Below are positions 9,854-18,309 of a DNA stretch of 64,000 bases, in pieces; the stretch's first letter is position 1; the number at the start of each line of letters is the position of its first letter. The DNA is from Marivita sp. GX14005 (lineage in GTDB: Bacteria > Pseudomonadota > Alphaproteobacteria > Rhodobacterales > Rhodobacteraceae). Position numbers and translations under genes: made by a program. The DNA lies in NCBI RefSeq assembly GCF_023370775.1, contig NZ_JAMCCQ010000001.1, positions 248,001 through 312,000 of the forward strand. Direction: 5' to 3'. The notes under the pieces were generated by a model that saw nothing but the letters and a program-made list of their open reading frames with translations, had not been told where the DNA came from and did not search any database.

Positions 9854-10050
9854 GAGTATTTGGAACGAGAAGAAGGGATCGGGTCCACCCCATCGCACGG
9901 CACCAGTATCGGGCGCGGCCCTTGGTCGACCGTCGATGGGGCTTCTCCTCGTACGGCCATCGGCTCTCCAGCCTGTACCGCACCTTCCTTTGTCGCGCAT
10001 TAACGTTAACGGCCGGTTACTGGCTCGTCTTCTTCTCGTCCTAAATACTC
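9854..10050 (+). repeat. Intergenic element A with 22-base terminal inverted repeats and structured core
   Basis: The arms at 9854-9875 (GAGTATTTGG... ending GAGAAGAAG) and 10029-10050 are inverted copies with two mismatches in 22. The core 9882-9981 starts GGTCCACCCC and ends GCCTGTACCGC, matching element B at 33265-33332. An eight-base stem, CCCCATCG (9888-9895) with CGATGGGG (9934-9941), is extended by ACGG/CCGT with one bulge. It is followed by CTTCTCC and a small GGCT-CTCC-AGCC hairpin. The right arm ends only five bases before the ribosome-binding site of the glutathione transferase gene, so the element lies in that gene's 5' region, inside a same-strand run. Confidence 0.75.
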
Positions 10051-10065
10051 AAAAAGGAGCCGCCC

Positions 10066-10704
10066 ATGACCCTTCAGCTTTACTGTTTTGGTGAAAGCGG
10101 CAACGCCTACAAGGCCGCCCTGGCATTGGAGCTTGCCAGACTCGACTGGGAGCCGGTCAAGGTGGATTTCTTTGGCGGTGAGACGCGCTCACCCGAGTAT
10201 CGGCGTGATGTAAACGCAATGGGCGAAGCGCCGGTGCTTGTCGATGGCGACATGCGGCTGTCACAGTCTGGCGCGATCCAGATGTATGTGACGGAAAAGA
10301 CCGGCAATTTCGGGGGTGCGACAGCGCGGGATGCGCGCGAAGTGATACGTTGGATGTTCTGGGACAATCACAAGCTGTCGAGCCAGGCCGGCATGACCCG
10401 GTTCCTGATGAACTTCATGCCGGAGGATAAACGCCCGGCCGAGGTGATCGCGTTTCTTCAGGGACGGCTGAAAGCCGCGCTCGGCGTGCTCGACACCCAT
10501 CTGGGCGGGCGCGACTGGATCGTCGGCGACGCGCTCACCAATGCCGATCTGTCCTGCTGCGGGTATCTTTTCTATCCCGAACCTTTCGGGTTCGCCCGCG
10601 CGGACTGGCCCAATATCGACCGGTGGCTGTCGAACATCGAATCTGTGCCCGGTTGGAAACACCCCTACGATCTGATGCCCGGCTCCCCTGCGGACCGGGC
10701 CTGA
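10066..10704 (+). CDS. Glutathione S-transferase family protein
   Basis: A 212-residue cytosolic GST-fold protein. The thioredoxin-like N-terminal domain (about 1-80) contains the beta-turn NAMGEAPVLVDGDMRLSQSGAIQMY, with the cis-Pro and the S-Q-S-G glutathione-binding pattern. An all-helical domain ends with DALTNADLSCCGYLF, the N-capping motif of the family. The catalytic residue is not obvious from sequence; the Ser/Tyr near SGNAYK is a candidate. AAGGAG lies in front of ATG 10066. It sits between an acyl-CoA dehydrogenase and a thiolase on the same strand, so a role with thioether or CoA intermediates is possible but unproven. Confidence 0.9.
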   Translation: MTLQLYCFGESGNAYKAALALELARLDWEPVKVDFFGGETRSPEYRRDVNAMGEAPVLVDGDMRLSQSGAIQMYVTEKTGNFGGATARDAREVIRWMFWDNHKLSSQAGMTRFLMNFMPEDKRPAEVIAFLQGRLKAALGVLDTHLGGRDWIVGDALTNADLSCCGYLFYPEPFGFARADWPNIDRWLSNIESVPGWKHPYDLMPGSPADRA

Positions 10705-10717
10705 AACGGAGACTGAT

Positions 10718-11929
10718 ATGACGGAAGCCTATATCTACGACGCCGTGCGCACGCCGCGCGGCAAGGGCCGCAAGGATGGCAGCCTGCATGAGGTGACGAG
10801 CGTGCGGTTGTCCGCGCAGGTGCTGGACGGGATCAGGGAGCGGAGCGGGCTGGAGGGCCATGCCGTCGAGGATGTGATCTGGGGCAATGTCACGCAGGTC
10901 GGCGAACAGGGCGGCTGCCTTGCGCGATCTGCCGTGCTCGCTTCAAGCCTGCACGAAAGTATTCCCGGCCTTGCGATCAACCGCTTTTGCGCCAGCGGCA
11001 TGGAGGCGGTGAACCTCGCCGCCAACCAGATCGCCGGTGGCGCGGGAAGCGCCTACATTGCCGGGGGGGTCGAGATGATGGGCCGCGTCGCCATGGGTAG
11101 CGACGGCGCGGCGATTGCCGTCGACCCGTCGCTTGCGATGGAGACCTATTTCGTCCCGCAGGGGATCTCTGCCGACATCATCGCGACGGAGTATGGCTTT
11201 TCCCGCAACGAGGCGGACCAGCTGGCTGTCGAAAGCCAGCGCCGCGCCAAGGCGGCCTGGGACGAGGGGCGGTTCGACAAGTCGATCCTCCCGGTGCGCG
11301 ACCAGAACGGCCTGCCGATCCTCGAGCGCGACGAATACATGCGCCCCCAGACGGATATGCAAAGCCTCGGCGCGCTCAACCCCGCGTTTCAGCAGATGGG
11401 CGAGGTGATGCCCGGTTTCGATGCCGTGGCGCTAATGAAATACCCGCATCTGGAGCGGATCAACCACATCCACCATGCGGGCAATTCCTCGGGCATCGTG
11501 GACGGCGCTGCCGGGGTGCTCATCGGCAGCAAGGAATTCGGCGAGAAATGGGGCATCAAGCCCCGCGCCCGCATCAAGGCGACGGCCAAGATCGGCACCG
11601 ATCCGACGATCATGCTGACCGGGCCGGTTCCGGTGACGGAGAAGATCCTTCTCGCCAGCGGCATGGGCATAGGCGACATCGATCTGTTCGAGGTGAACGA
11701 GGCGTTTGCCAGCGTCGTGCTACGGTTCATGCAGGCCTTCGACGTGGACGCCGGCAAGGTGAACGTCAATGGCGGCGCCATCGCGATGGGCCATCCCCTG
11801 GGTGCGACGGGCGCGATCATCATCGGCACGCTGCTCGACGAGCTCGAGCGCACCGGCAAAGGCACGGGGCTCGCCACGCTCTGCATCGCGTCCGGCATGG
11901 GCGCGGCCACCATCATCGAACGGGTTTGA
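10718..11929 (+). CDS. Acetyl-CoA C-acyltransferase (thiolase)
   Basis: Thiolase of 403 residues that cleaves 3-ketoacyl-CoA with CoA, the last step of beta-oxidation, or runs the reverse condensation. The nucleophilic cysteine is in NRFCASGMEAVN (about residue 92). The second-half signatures are NEAFASVVLRFM, then GGAIAMGHPLGATGA with the catalytic His, and LCIASGMGAA with the second Cys. ACGGAGA precedes ATG 10718. Eleven bases after its stop comes the start of the FadB/FadJ-type gene, so the two form the thiolase and hydratase/dehydrogenase halves of a beta-oxidation complex. It is probably FadA- or FadI-type. Confidence 0.93.
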   Translation: MTEAYIYDAVRTPRGKGRKDGSLHEVTSVRLSAQVLDGIRERSGLEGHAVEDVIWGNVTQVGEQGGCLARSAVLASSLHESIPGLAINRFCASGMEAVNLAANQIAGGAGSAYIAGGVEMMGRVAMGSDGAAIAVDPSLAMETYFVPQGISADIIATEYGFSRNEADQLAVESQRRAKAAWDEGRFDKSILPVRDQNGLPILERDEYMRPQTDMQSLGALNPAFQQMGEVMPGFDAVALMKYPHLERINHIHHAGNSSGIVDGAAGVLIGSKEFGEKWGIKPRARIKATAKIGTDPTIMLTGPVPVTEKILLASGMGIGDIDLFEVNEAFASVVLRFMQAFDVDAGKVNVNGGAIAMGHPLGATGAIIIGTLLDELERTGKGTGLATLCIASGMGAATIIERV

Positions 11930-11940
11930 GGAGCATCGAC

Positions 11941-14139
11941 ATGACCGATTTCACCATGAACAAGGACGCCGATGGCGTCGCCCTCATCACCTGGGACGTG
12001 CCGGGCAAATCGATGAACGTCATGACGCGGGAATCGATGGTCGTTCTCAATGACCTGATCGACGACGCGCTGGCCGATGAGGCCGTCAAGGGCATCGTCA
12101 TCACGTCCGGCAAGGCCGATTTCGCGGGCGGGATGGACCTGAACACATTGGCGACGATCCGCGCCGAGGCGGGAGACGATCCCGCCAAGGCGCTTTTCGA
12201 GTTCACGATGAACGGGCATCACATGTTGCGCAAGATCGAGCGTGCCGGGATGGACCCCAAGACGCTCAAGGGCGGCAAACCGATTGCGGCCGCCCTGCCC
12301 GGAACGGCGCTTGGCATCGGGCTGGAACTGCCGCTGGCCACGCATCGCATCTTTGCCGCCGACAATCCGAAAGCCAAGATCGGTCTGCCCGAAATCATGG
12401 TCGGCATCTTCCCCGGCGCTGGCGGCACGACGCGGCTGGTGCGCAAGATGGGGGCGATGGCGGCCTCGCCCTTCCTGCTCGAAGGCAAACTGTCCGACCC
12501 GAAGAAGGCCAAGGCGGCGGGCATCATCGACGAGGTGGTGGACGATCCGGTCGCCGCTGCGCGCGAGTGGGTGCTGAACGCGAAAGATGCCGATCTGGTC
12601 AAGCCGTGGGACGCCAAGGGCTACAAGATGCCGGGCGGCGCGCCCTATCACCCCGCAGGCTTCATGACCTTTGTCGGAGCCTCTGCCATGGTGAACGGCA
12701 AGACCAAGGGTGCGTTCCCTGCGGCGAAGGCGCTTCTGTCGGCGGTCTATGAGGGCGCGCTGGTCGAATTCGACACGGCGCTGCGGATCGAGGCACGATG
12801 GTTCACCAATGTGCTGCTGAACCCGTCATCCTCGGCGATGATCCGGTCGCTTTTCATCAACAAGCAGGCGCTGGAAAAGGGCGCGGTGCGGCCCGAGGGC
12901 GTTGACGATCAGTCAGTCAAGAAAGTCGGCGTGTTGGGCGCGGGCATGATGGGTGCCGGGATCGCCCTGGTGTCGGCGCAGGCGGGGATCGAGGTTGTGC
13001 TTCTGGACCGCGAGCAGGCAGCAGCGGACAAGGGCAAGGCGTATTCCGCGGACTATGCCGCCAAGGGTGTCAGCCGCAAGAAGATCACGCAGGACAAGGC
13101 CGACGCCATGCTGGCGCGGATCACGGCGACCACGGAGTACGGCGATCTCGCGGGATGCGATCTGATTGTTGAAGCGGTGTTCGAAGACCTGAAGATCAAG
13201 GCCGAAGTGACGGCGGAGGTCGAAAAGGTCGTGGGCGAGGAGTGCATCTTCGCCACCAACACCTCGACCCTGCCGATCAGCGATCTGGCCAAGGCCAGCA
13301 AACGGCCCGAGCAGTTCATCGGCATCCATTTCTTCTCTCCGGTGGAAAAGATGATGCTGGTGGAGATCATCAAGGGCCGCGAGACCGGCGACCGCGCGGT
13401 GGCCAAGGCGCTCGATTTCGTACGCCAGATCCGCAAGACGCCCATCGTGGTGAACGACGCGCGGTTCTTCTATGCCAACCGCTGCATCATTCCCTACATC
13501 AACGAGGGCATCCGCATGGTGAAGGAGGGCGTGGCCCCTGCCCTGATCGAGAACGCGGCGAAGATGGTCGGCATGCCGCTCGGTCCGCTGCAACTGGTGG
13601 ACGAGACATCCATTGATCTGGGCGCCAAGATCGCCCGCGCGACCCGTGCGGCGATGGGCGATGCCTATCCCGATGGCGAGGTGGACGAGGTGATCTTCTG
13701 GATGGAAGAGCAAGGCCGTCTGGGCCGCAAGACCGGCGCGGGGTTCTACGACTACGACGACAAGGGCAAGCGTGAGGGGCTGTCTGACGTGGTCAAGGCG
13801 CAATATCCGCAATCGGACGACCGGCCCGATCTTGTCGATGTGCAGCACCGCCTGCTTTTCGCGCAGTCGCTTGAAGCGGTGCGCGCGCTGGAGGATGGGG
13901 TGCTCATGGACATTCGCGAAGGCGACGTGGGCGCGATCCTTGGCTGGGGCTTTGCACCTTGGTCGGGCGGGCCATTTTCGTGGCTCGACATGCTGGGCGC
14001 GGAATATGCCGCCGCACGCTGCGACGAGTTGGTGGCAGCATATGGGGAGCGCTTCGCCTGCCCCGACTTGCTGCGCGACATGGCGGCGAAGGGCCAGTCG
14101 TTCTATGGGCGGTTCGGGCAGAAAGATCAGGCCGCGTAA
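11941..14139 (+). CDS. Multifunctional fatty-acid oxidation enzyme (enoyl-CoA hydratase/3-hydroxyacyl-CoA dehydrogenase)
   Basis: A 732-residue FadB/FadJ-type alpha subunit. The N-terminal crotonase domain (about 1-290) hydrates enoyl-CoA and includes the segments GMDLNTLATIR and LPEIMVGIFPGAGGTTRLVRKMG. The NAD-binding domain begins with KVGVLGAGMMGAGIALVSAQAG at about residue 327. Dehydrogenase motifs follow: ATNTSTLPISDL and GIHFFSPVEKMMLVEII. GAGGAG precedes ATG 11941; the frame stays open far upstream, but that part overlaps the thiolase gene and has no homology. It works with the thiolase immediately upstream. It ends the plus-strand block before the convergent sulfotransferase gene. 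Confidence 0.94.
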   Translation: MTDFTMNKDADGVALITWDVPGKSMNVMTRESMVVLNDLIDDALADEAVKGIVITSGKADFAGGMDLNTLATIRAEAGDDPAKALFEFTMNGHHMLRKIERAGMDPKTLKGGKPIAAALPGTALGIGLELPLATHRIFAADNPKAKIGLPEIMVGIFPGAGGTTRLVRKMGAMAASPFLLEGKLSDPKKAKAAGIIDEVVDDPVAAAREWVLNAKDADLVKPWDAKGYKMPGGAPYHPAGFMTFVGASAMVNGKTKGAFPAAKALLSAVYEGALVEFDTALRIEARWFTNVLLNPSSSAMIRSLFINKQALEKGAVRPEGVDDQSVKKVGVLGAGMMGAGIALVSAQAGIEVVLLDREQAAADKGKAYSADYAAKGVSRKKITQDKADAMLARITATTEYGDLAGCDLIVEAVFEDLKIKAEVTAEVEKVVGEECIFATNTSTLPISDLAKASKRPEQFIGIHFFSPVEKMMLVEIIKGRETGDRAVAKALDFVRQIRKTPIVVNDARFFYANRCIIPYINEGIRMVKEGVAPALIENAAKMVGMPLGPLQLVDETSIDLGAKIARATRAAMGDAYPDGEVDEVIFWMEEQGRLGRKTGAGFYDYDDKGKREGLSDVVKAQYPQSDDRPDLVDVQHRLLFAQSLEAVRALEDGVLMDIREGDVGAILGWGFAPWSGGPFSWLDMLGAEYAAARCDELVAAYGERFACPDLLRDMAAKGQSFYGRFGQKDQAA

Positions 14140-14206
14140 ACCGTTTCTTCAGACCTTGTTCATTAGACGTCGTCCGGCCCGGCCGGGCGGCGTTTCAATG
14201 TTGAGG

Positions 14207-14851
14207 TCAAAACCGATAGTCGAACTGCTCTATATCCTCTGCGCATATTTGTGCCACCGCTTCGGCGGCGGCATCCGTATAGACGCTGCGATGATCGCGT
14301 GGCCGGTCGGATCTGTTCACATGCGGCAGGGCTGGCGTGAACCCCAGGTGCTGCGAAAGTGGGCCGAGATCCTCTTCCAGATGCTCCAGCCGGATAAAAA
14401 GCGCCGCGCGATCCTGCCCAGACGCATCGCGCGTGTAGCTGCGATAGGGCGCGGCGGAAAGTGTTGTGCGGGTTTGCTCATGCGCCACGAATTGAGGGAA
14501 TGGCAGCGCCGCGGCGAGCGTGACCGCAGGATGTGCGAAGCTTTGCGCGCGCAACCAGTGATAATAGCTGACCAGCCGGTCCCACGGGTTCCGCACCAGC
14601 GTGAAGACGAACATCCCGTCAAGCGCGTCCGGCGAAACGATCCCGTCGATATCGGCAAGGGTGCTGTGTTTCCAGAGCCGGCCTCGCCCGCGCAGCTTGG
14701 CAAGCCTGTTCTTCCGCTTCCGCGCCTTCGGTGTGTCGCCGATCAGGATGTCGTCGCGATGCGCGCGGTCCTCGAGCGCGAGCGCCATCGATGTGCCGCC
14801 CGTCTTGGGAATGTGAACGAAGATGAAACGGCGTCCCGGCGAGATGATCAT
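14207..14851 (-). CDS. Sulfotransferase family protein
   Basis: A 214-residue protein of the PAPS-dependent sulfotransferase superfamily. Near the N-terminus, RFIFVHIPKTGGTSM is the 5'-phosphosulfate-binding loop. RNPWDRLVSYYHWL is the 3'-phosphate-binding segment, with the conserved Arg and Ser. These define the 'sulfotransferase-2/Stf0-like' bacterial group, which usually sulfates glycans, lipids or small molecules at the envelope. The start at 14851 is chosen because the family begins shortly before the P-loop; in-frame ATGs upstream (14899, 14935) are possible and no clear ribosome-binding site settles it. The acceptor is unknown, and no sulfate-activation genes are nearby. Confidence 0.8.
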   Translation of the reverse strand: MIISPGRRFIFVHIPKTGGTSMALALEDRAHRDDILIGDTPKARKRKNRLAKLRGRGRLWKHSTLADIDGIVSPDALDGMFVFTLVRNPWDRLVSYYHWLRAQSFAHPAVTLAAALPFPQFVAHEQTRTTLSAAPYRSYTRDASGQDRAALFIRLEHLEEDLGPLSQHLGFTPALPHVNRSDRPRDHRSVYTDAAAEAVAQICAEDIEQFDYRF

Positions 14852-14957
14852 GCGCCGGGTGTGGCAGCGATTGCAGACACTGGCAAGCGGCTGGCGCATT
14901 GCGCGGAAAGCGCGCCTTGTGTAGGCTTTGTCCAATCAATGAGGCAGAGCAGCCCGC

Positions 14958-15983
14958 ATGACCGCGCTCAAGGAATTTCAACGGCTTGAAGCCGCAGGCA
15001 TCTGGCGCGCAACGCCCGAAGATCAACGCAAGGATGTCATCGTCTCGCTCGGCAATGCGTCCCTTACCATTTTCGATCTGCGGGAAAACGTGCTGGCGCA
15101 TTGGTCCGTCGCCGCCGTGGCGCGCGCAAACAAGGGGCAGACACCTGCCATTTACCATCCCGACGGCGATCCGGGCGAAACGCTCGAACTCGGCAAGGAC
15201 AGTCCCGAGATGATCGATGCGATCGAACGTATCCGCACCGCCATCGAGAAAAGCCGCCCCCGCCCCGGAAAACTGCGCGTCTGGATCACTGCGCTCATCG
15301 CTGCGCTCGTGCTGGCGGGGCTGATTTTCTGGCTTCCCGATGCGCTGCTGCGCCATACCGTACAGGTGGTTCCGGCGGTCAAACGCGACGAAATCGGCGA
15401 CGCGCTTCTTGAACGGATCACGCGCATTTCCGGTGCCGCTTGCACATCGCGCGAGGCAACCGAACCGCTGCGCCGCATGGCGTCCCGCGTGCTCGGCCCC
15501 GGTCAGCGCGGCGCGCTCGTGGTGCTTCCGGGCGGCGTGAAAACGACGGCCCATCTCCCCGGTGGACGCATCCTTCTCAATCGCTCGCTTGTCGAGGATC
15601 CCGAAGATCCCGATGTGACCGCCGGTTACATCCTCGCCGAACGGCTCCGCGCGCTCAGCCGCGATCCGCTGGAAGACATGCTCGTTCAGACTGGCCTGTG
15701 GTCGAGCCTGCGATTGCTGACGACCGGCGAGATGAGCGAAACCGATCTCGAACGATACGCAGAGCATCTGCTGTCGCAAAACCCGCCGGCCCTGTCGAAT
15801 GACATGTTGCTCGCCGCCTTCGAAACGGCCGAGCTGCGCTCGACGCCCTATGCCTATGCGCTCGACGTGACAGGCGAAACCACGCTGCCGCTGATCGAGG
15901 CCGACCCGATGGCCGGCGGCGGCGCCCGCCCGGTGCTCAGCGATGCAGATTGGCTGCGGCTACAGGGAATTTGCGGCGAGTGA
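14958..15983 (+). CDS. Uncharacterised single-span membrane protein
   Basis: A 341-residue protein I do not recognise as a named family. Residues 1-105 look cytoplasmic, with a small beta-rich unit around VIVSLGNASLTIFDLRENVLAHWSVAAVARANKG that resembles a membrane-associated PH-like fold; this is only an impression. A strong transmembrane helix runs about 112-135. The remainder has PGGVKTTAHLPGGRILLNRSLVEDPEDPDVTAGYILAERLRAL, which recalls the substrate strand and helix of M48-type metalloprotease homologues but lacks a HEXXH motif. It may be a degenerate, non-catalytic relative. It is divergent from the sulfotransferase and convergent with the next gene, with no base between the stops. Confidence 0.7.
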   Translation: MTALKEFQRLEAAGIWRATPEDQRKDVIVSLGNASLTIFDLRENVLAHWSVAAVARANKGQTPAIYHPDGDPGETLELGKDSPEMIDAIERIRTAIEKSRPRPGKLRVWITALIAALVLAGLIFWLPDALLRHTVQVVPAVKRDEIGDALLERITRISGAACTSREATEPLRRMASRVLGPGQRGALVVLPGGVKTTAHLPGGRILLNRSLVEDPEDPDVTAGYILAERLRALSRDPLEDMLVQTGLWSSLRLLTTGEMSETDLERYAEHLLSQNPPALSNDMLLAAFETAELRSTPYAYALDVTGETTLPLIEADPMAGGGARPVLSDADWLRLQGICGE

Positions 15984-16604
15984 TCAGTGTCCGAGCCCTT
16001 TCCCGCGCCCGACGATCACGGGCCTCTGGATCGTCGTCGCGCCGCTGACGCTGCGGCGGGGAACGGTATGGCTCATTACCCGTTGCGAGGCGATATAGCC
16101 TTCGGGCGTCATATGCGCCCGGTGGGGATTGAGCCGGTCGTCCTCCCAGGCGCGCTTGTAGCCCTTGGGCACGGGCGGCAGCCTATCGCCCTGCGCCGTA
16201 TAGACATGCAGCGGAACGATCCGCGTTTCGGCCGACCGCTTCGGTGCGGTGTATTTCGGGTTGGGCAGATCACGGTTCGGAACACCGCGCACGGCGCGCT
16301 GCGGGGCCGGCGCGGTGACGATCTCGGGCGCAGCCTTCGCGACCGGTTGCGCCGGAATACTCGGCTCCTGACCGCAAATCGGCCTGCGATCCCGCGACAC
16401 GCGCGGCACCCAGTTCACCGCGCCGTCGACACCGGCGCGCACATAGACACAGCCGCGGCTATCGACATATTGCCGCGCCTTGTAGCCTTCGGGCGGCGCC
16501 TCGGCCGGCGGGCCGACAGAGCGTGCGCCCTGCGCAAGCGCCCCGGTTGCGGTGAAGGCGAGCAGGGCCAGCACGGCCAAGGCCCGGGATGTGAAAGCAG
16601 TCAT
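15984..16604 (-). CDS. Exported protein of unknown function
   Basis: A 206-residue secreted or periplasmic protein. A Sec signal peptide covers about 1-25 (ALAVLALLAFTATGALA with a probable cut after ALA). YKARQYVDSRGCVYVRAGVDGAVNWVPRVSRDRRPICGQEP follows, a short conserved block with two cysteines common to small alphaproteobacterial envelope proteins. The rest is Pro/Ala/Arg-rich and low complexity. ATG 16604 is selected because it opens the signal peptide and a GGGGACGG site lies upstream. I know of no function. Its stop is adjacent to the stop of the convergent membrane-protein gene. It is 58 bases downstream of upp on the same strand. Confidence 0.72.
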   Translation of the reverse strand: MTAFTSRALAVLALLAFTATGALAQGARSVGPPAEAPPEGYKARQYVDSRGCVYVRAGVDGAVNWVPRVSRDRRPICGQEPSIPAQPVAKAAPEIVTAPAPQRAVRGVPNRDLPNPKYTAPKRSAETRIVPLHVYTAQGDRLPPVPKGYKRAWEDDRLNPHRAHMTPEGYIASQRVMSHTVPRRSVSGATTIQRPVIVGRGKGLGH

Positions 16605-16662
16605 GTATCCGTCCCCACAGATGCAGGGCGAGACTGCCTGCCAGCCCCTTGCCTGTAAAGCG

Positions 16663-17295
16663 TTATTTCGTCCCGAACATCCGATCCCCGGCATCGCCAA
16701 GCCCCGGCACGATATACCCGCGTTCGTCGAGCCGTTCATCGAGCGAGGCGGTCACGATGGGCACGTCCGGGTGGGCCTCCCTCATGCGCGCGACGCCTTC
16801 CGGCGCGGCGAGAAGGCACAGGAAGATGATGTTCGTCGCCCCCGCCTGCTTGACCAGATCGACCGCCGCGGCGGAGCTGTTGCCGGTGGCAAGCATCGGA
16901 TCGACGAGGATCGTGACCCGTTCGTCGAGCCCGGTCGGCACCTTGAAGTAATATTGCACGGGCTTGAGCGTTTCCTCGTCGCGGTAAAGCCCCACGAAAC
17001 CGACCCGCGCCGCCGGGATCAGTTCGAGAATACCGTCGAGCAGCCCATTGCCCGCTCGCAGGATCGAGATCAGCGCCAGCTTCTTGCCATCGATCACCGG
17101 CGCGTCCATCTCGCACATGGGCGTTTCGATCCGCCGCGTGGTCATCGGCAATCCGCGCGTGACCTCGTAAGCGAGCAGCAGGCTGATTTCGCGCAAGAGC
17201 TGACGGAAGGATTTGGTCGATGTGTCCTTCTCGCGCATCAGGGTCAGCTTGTGCTGAACGAGCGGGTGTTCGACGATGGTGAGATGCTGGCTCAT
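16663..17295 (-). CDS. upp: Uracil phosphoribosyltransferase
   Basis: Converts uracil plus PRPP to UMP, the last salvage step for uracil released by the upstream enzymes. The 210 residues match the bacterial enzyme. Visible motifs are LTLMREKDT near the N-terminus, [11 protein letters not shown], the PRPP-binding [16 protein letters not shown] segment, and the C-terminal [13 protein letters not shown] uracil-binding loop. ATG 17295 overlaps the add stop codon by four bases (ATGA), so translation is probably coupled. It is the last gene of the cdd-deoA-deoB-add-upp run. Confidence 0.97.
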   Translation of the reverse strand: MSQHLTIVEHPLVQHKLTLMREKDTSTKSFRQLLREISLLLAYEVTRGLPMTTRRIETPMCEMDAPVIDGKKLALISILRAGNGLLDGILELIPAARVGFVGLYRDEETLKPVQYYFKVPTGLDERVTILVDPMLATGNSSAAAVDLVKQAGATNIIFLCLLAAPEGVARMREAHPDVPIVTASLDERLDERGYIVPGLGDAGDRMFGTK

Positions 17296-18296
17296 GCGTG
17301 CTCCAGTTTTTCGAGAACCCGCGCGCGGGTCTGTTCATCGCAGAAGGCCGCCGCGACGGCGGTGCGGTTGATATCGGCGAACACCTCGGCATCCCAGCCG
17401 AAGGTCTGCGCAAGATTGCGGTATTCCGTGCGCATGGTGGTGTGAAAGAAAGGCGGATCGTCGGTGGAGACCGTGACCTTCACGCCGCGCTTGCGCATCA
17501 TGTCGATCGGATGGCTGGCCAGATCGGGATAAACGCCGAGCGCCACGTTCGAACCGGGGCAGACCTCCAGCGTGACGCCTTTCTCGATCAGAAGATCGAG
17601 CAGCGCGGGATCGCTCGCGGCCTGAACGCCGTGGCCTATGCGTTCGACCCCCAGATCCTGCACCGCATCGCGCACCGATTGCGCCCCGCCCCATTCGCCG
17701 GCATGGGTAGTCAATTGCAGACCGGCCTCGCGCGCCATGTCGAAACTGTAGGCGAAGTCCTTTTGCTGGCCCATATTCTCGTCGCCGCCCATGCCGAAGC
17801 CGGTGATCCAGTCGCCCGCCGTCTCGGCGGCGCATCGTGCCGTGGCCTTGGCACGTTCGGGGCCGAAATGGCGGATGCAGGTGACGATGCCGCGCAGGAT
17901 GATGCCCATGTCACGCTCTGCCGCGTCCGCAGCGTCCTGGATCGCATGAAGGTATTCGCGCCATGCAGCCAGATCACCGCCGCCGCAGAATTCGGGCGAG
18001 ATGAAGGATTCGACATAGATCACATCGTTGGCGGCACATTCCTCCAGCAGCGCCGTGGTCAGCCGCGCGTAATCCTCCGGCGTCCTGAGCACCTGCGTCG
18101 CCGCCTCGTAAACGCTGAGGAAATGGACGAAATCGCGGAACGCATAGCTGCCATCGGGCGCGAAAACGCCATCGAGGCCGATCGATTTCTTCTGCGCCAG
18201 CGCGCGGATGAACGCCGGAGGGGCTGCGCCCTCGTGGTGCAGATGCAGCTCGACCTTGGGCAGCCGTTCGATCCGGTGCAATTGCTCTTCGTTCAT
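17292..18296 (-). CDS. add: Adenosine deaminase
   Basis: Zinc-dependent deamination of adenosine or deoxyadenosine to inosine. The 334 residues fit the bacterial enzyme. [12 protein letters not shown] near the N-terminus carries the HxH zinc ligands. [10 protein letters not shown] provides the His plus the catalytic Glu. RIGHGVQ supplies another His, and [11 protein letters not shown] contains the Asp pair. ATG 18296 is chosen because AGGGATC lies before it and family members begin near this point. Thirteen bases separate it from deoB upstream and four bases overlap upp downstream, placing it in the middle of the nucleoside-salvage operon. Confidence 0.93.
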   Translation of the reverse strand: MNEEQLHRIERLPKVELHLHHEGAAPPAFIRALAQKKSIGLDGVFAPDGSYAFRDFVHFLSVYEAATQVLRTPEDYARLTTALLEECAANDVIYVESFISPEFCGGGDLAAWREYLHAIQDAADAAERDMGIILRGIVTCIRHFGPERAKATARCAAETAGDWITGFGMGGDENMGQQKDFAYSFDMAREAGLQLTTHAGEWGGAQSVRDAVQDLGVERIGHGVQAASDPALLDLLIEKGVTLEVCPGSNVALGVYPDLASHPIDMMRKRGVKVTVSTDDPPFFHTTMRTEYRNLAQTFGWDAEVFADINRTAVAAAFCDEQTRARVLEKLEHA

Positions 18297-18309
18297 GTTC
18301 GATCCCTTG

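Noticed and set aside
11548-11940. N-terminal extension of the FadB-type gene
   Set aside because: The frame is open upstream, but the sequence is arginine/histidine-rich and overlaps the thiolase gene in a different frame; ATG 11941 has GAGGAG and starts the crotonase domain.
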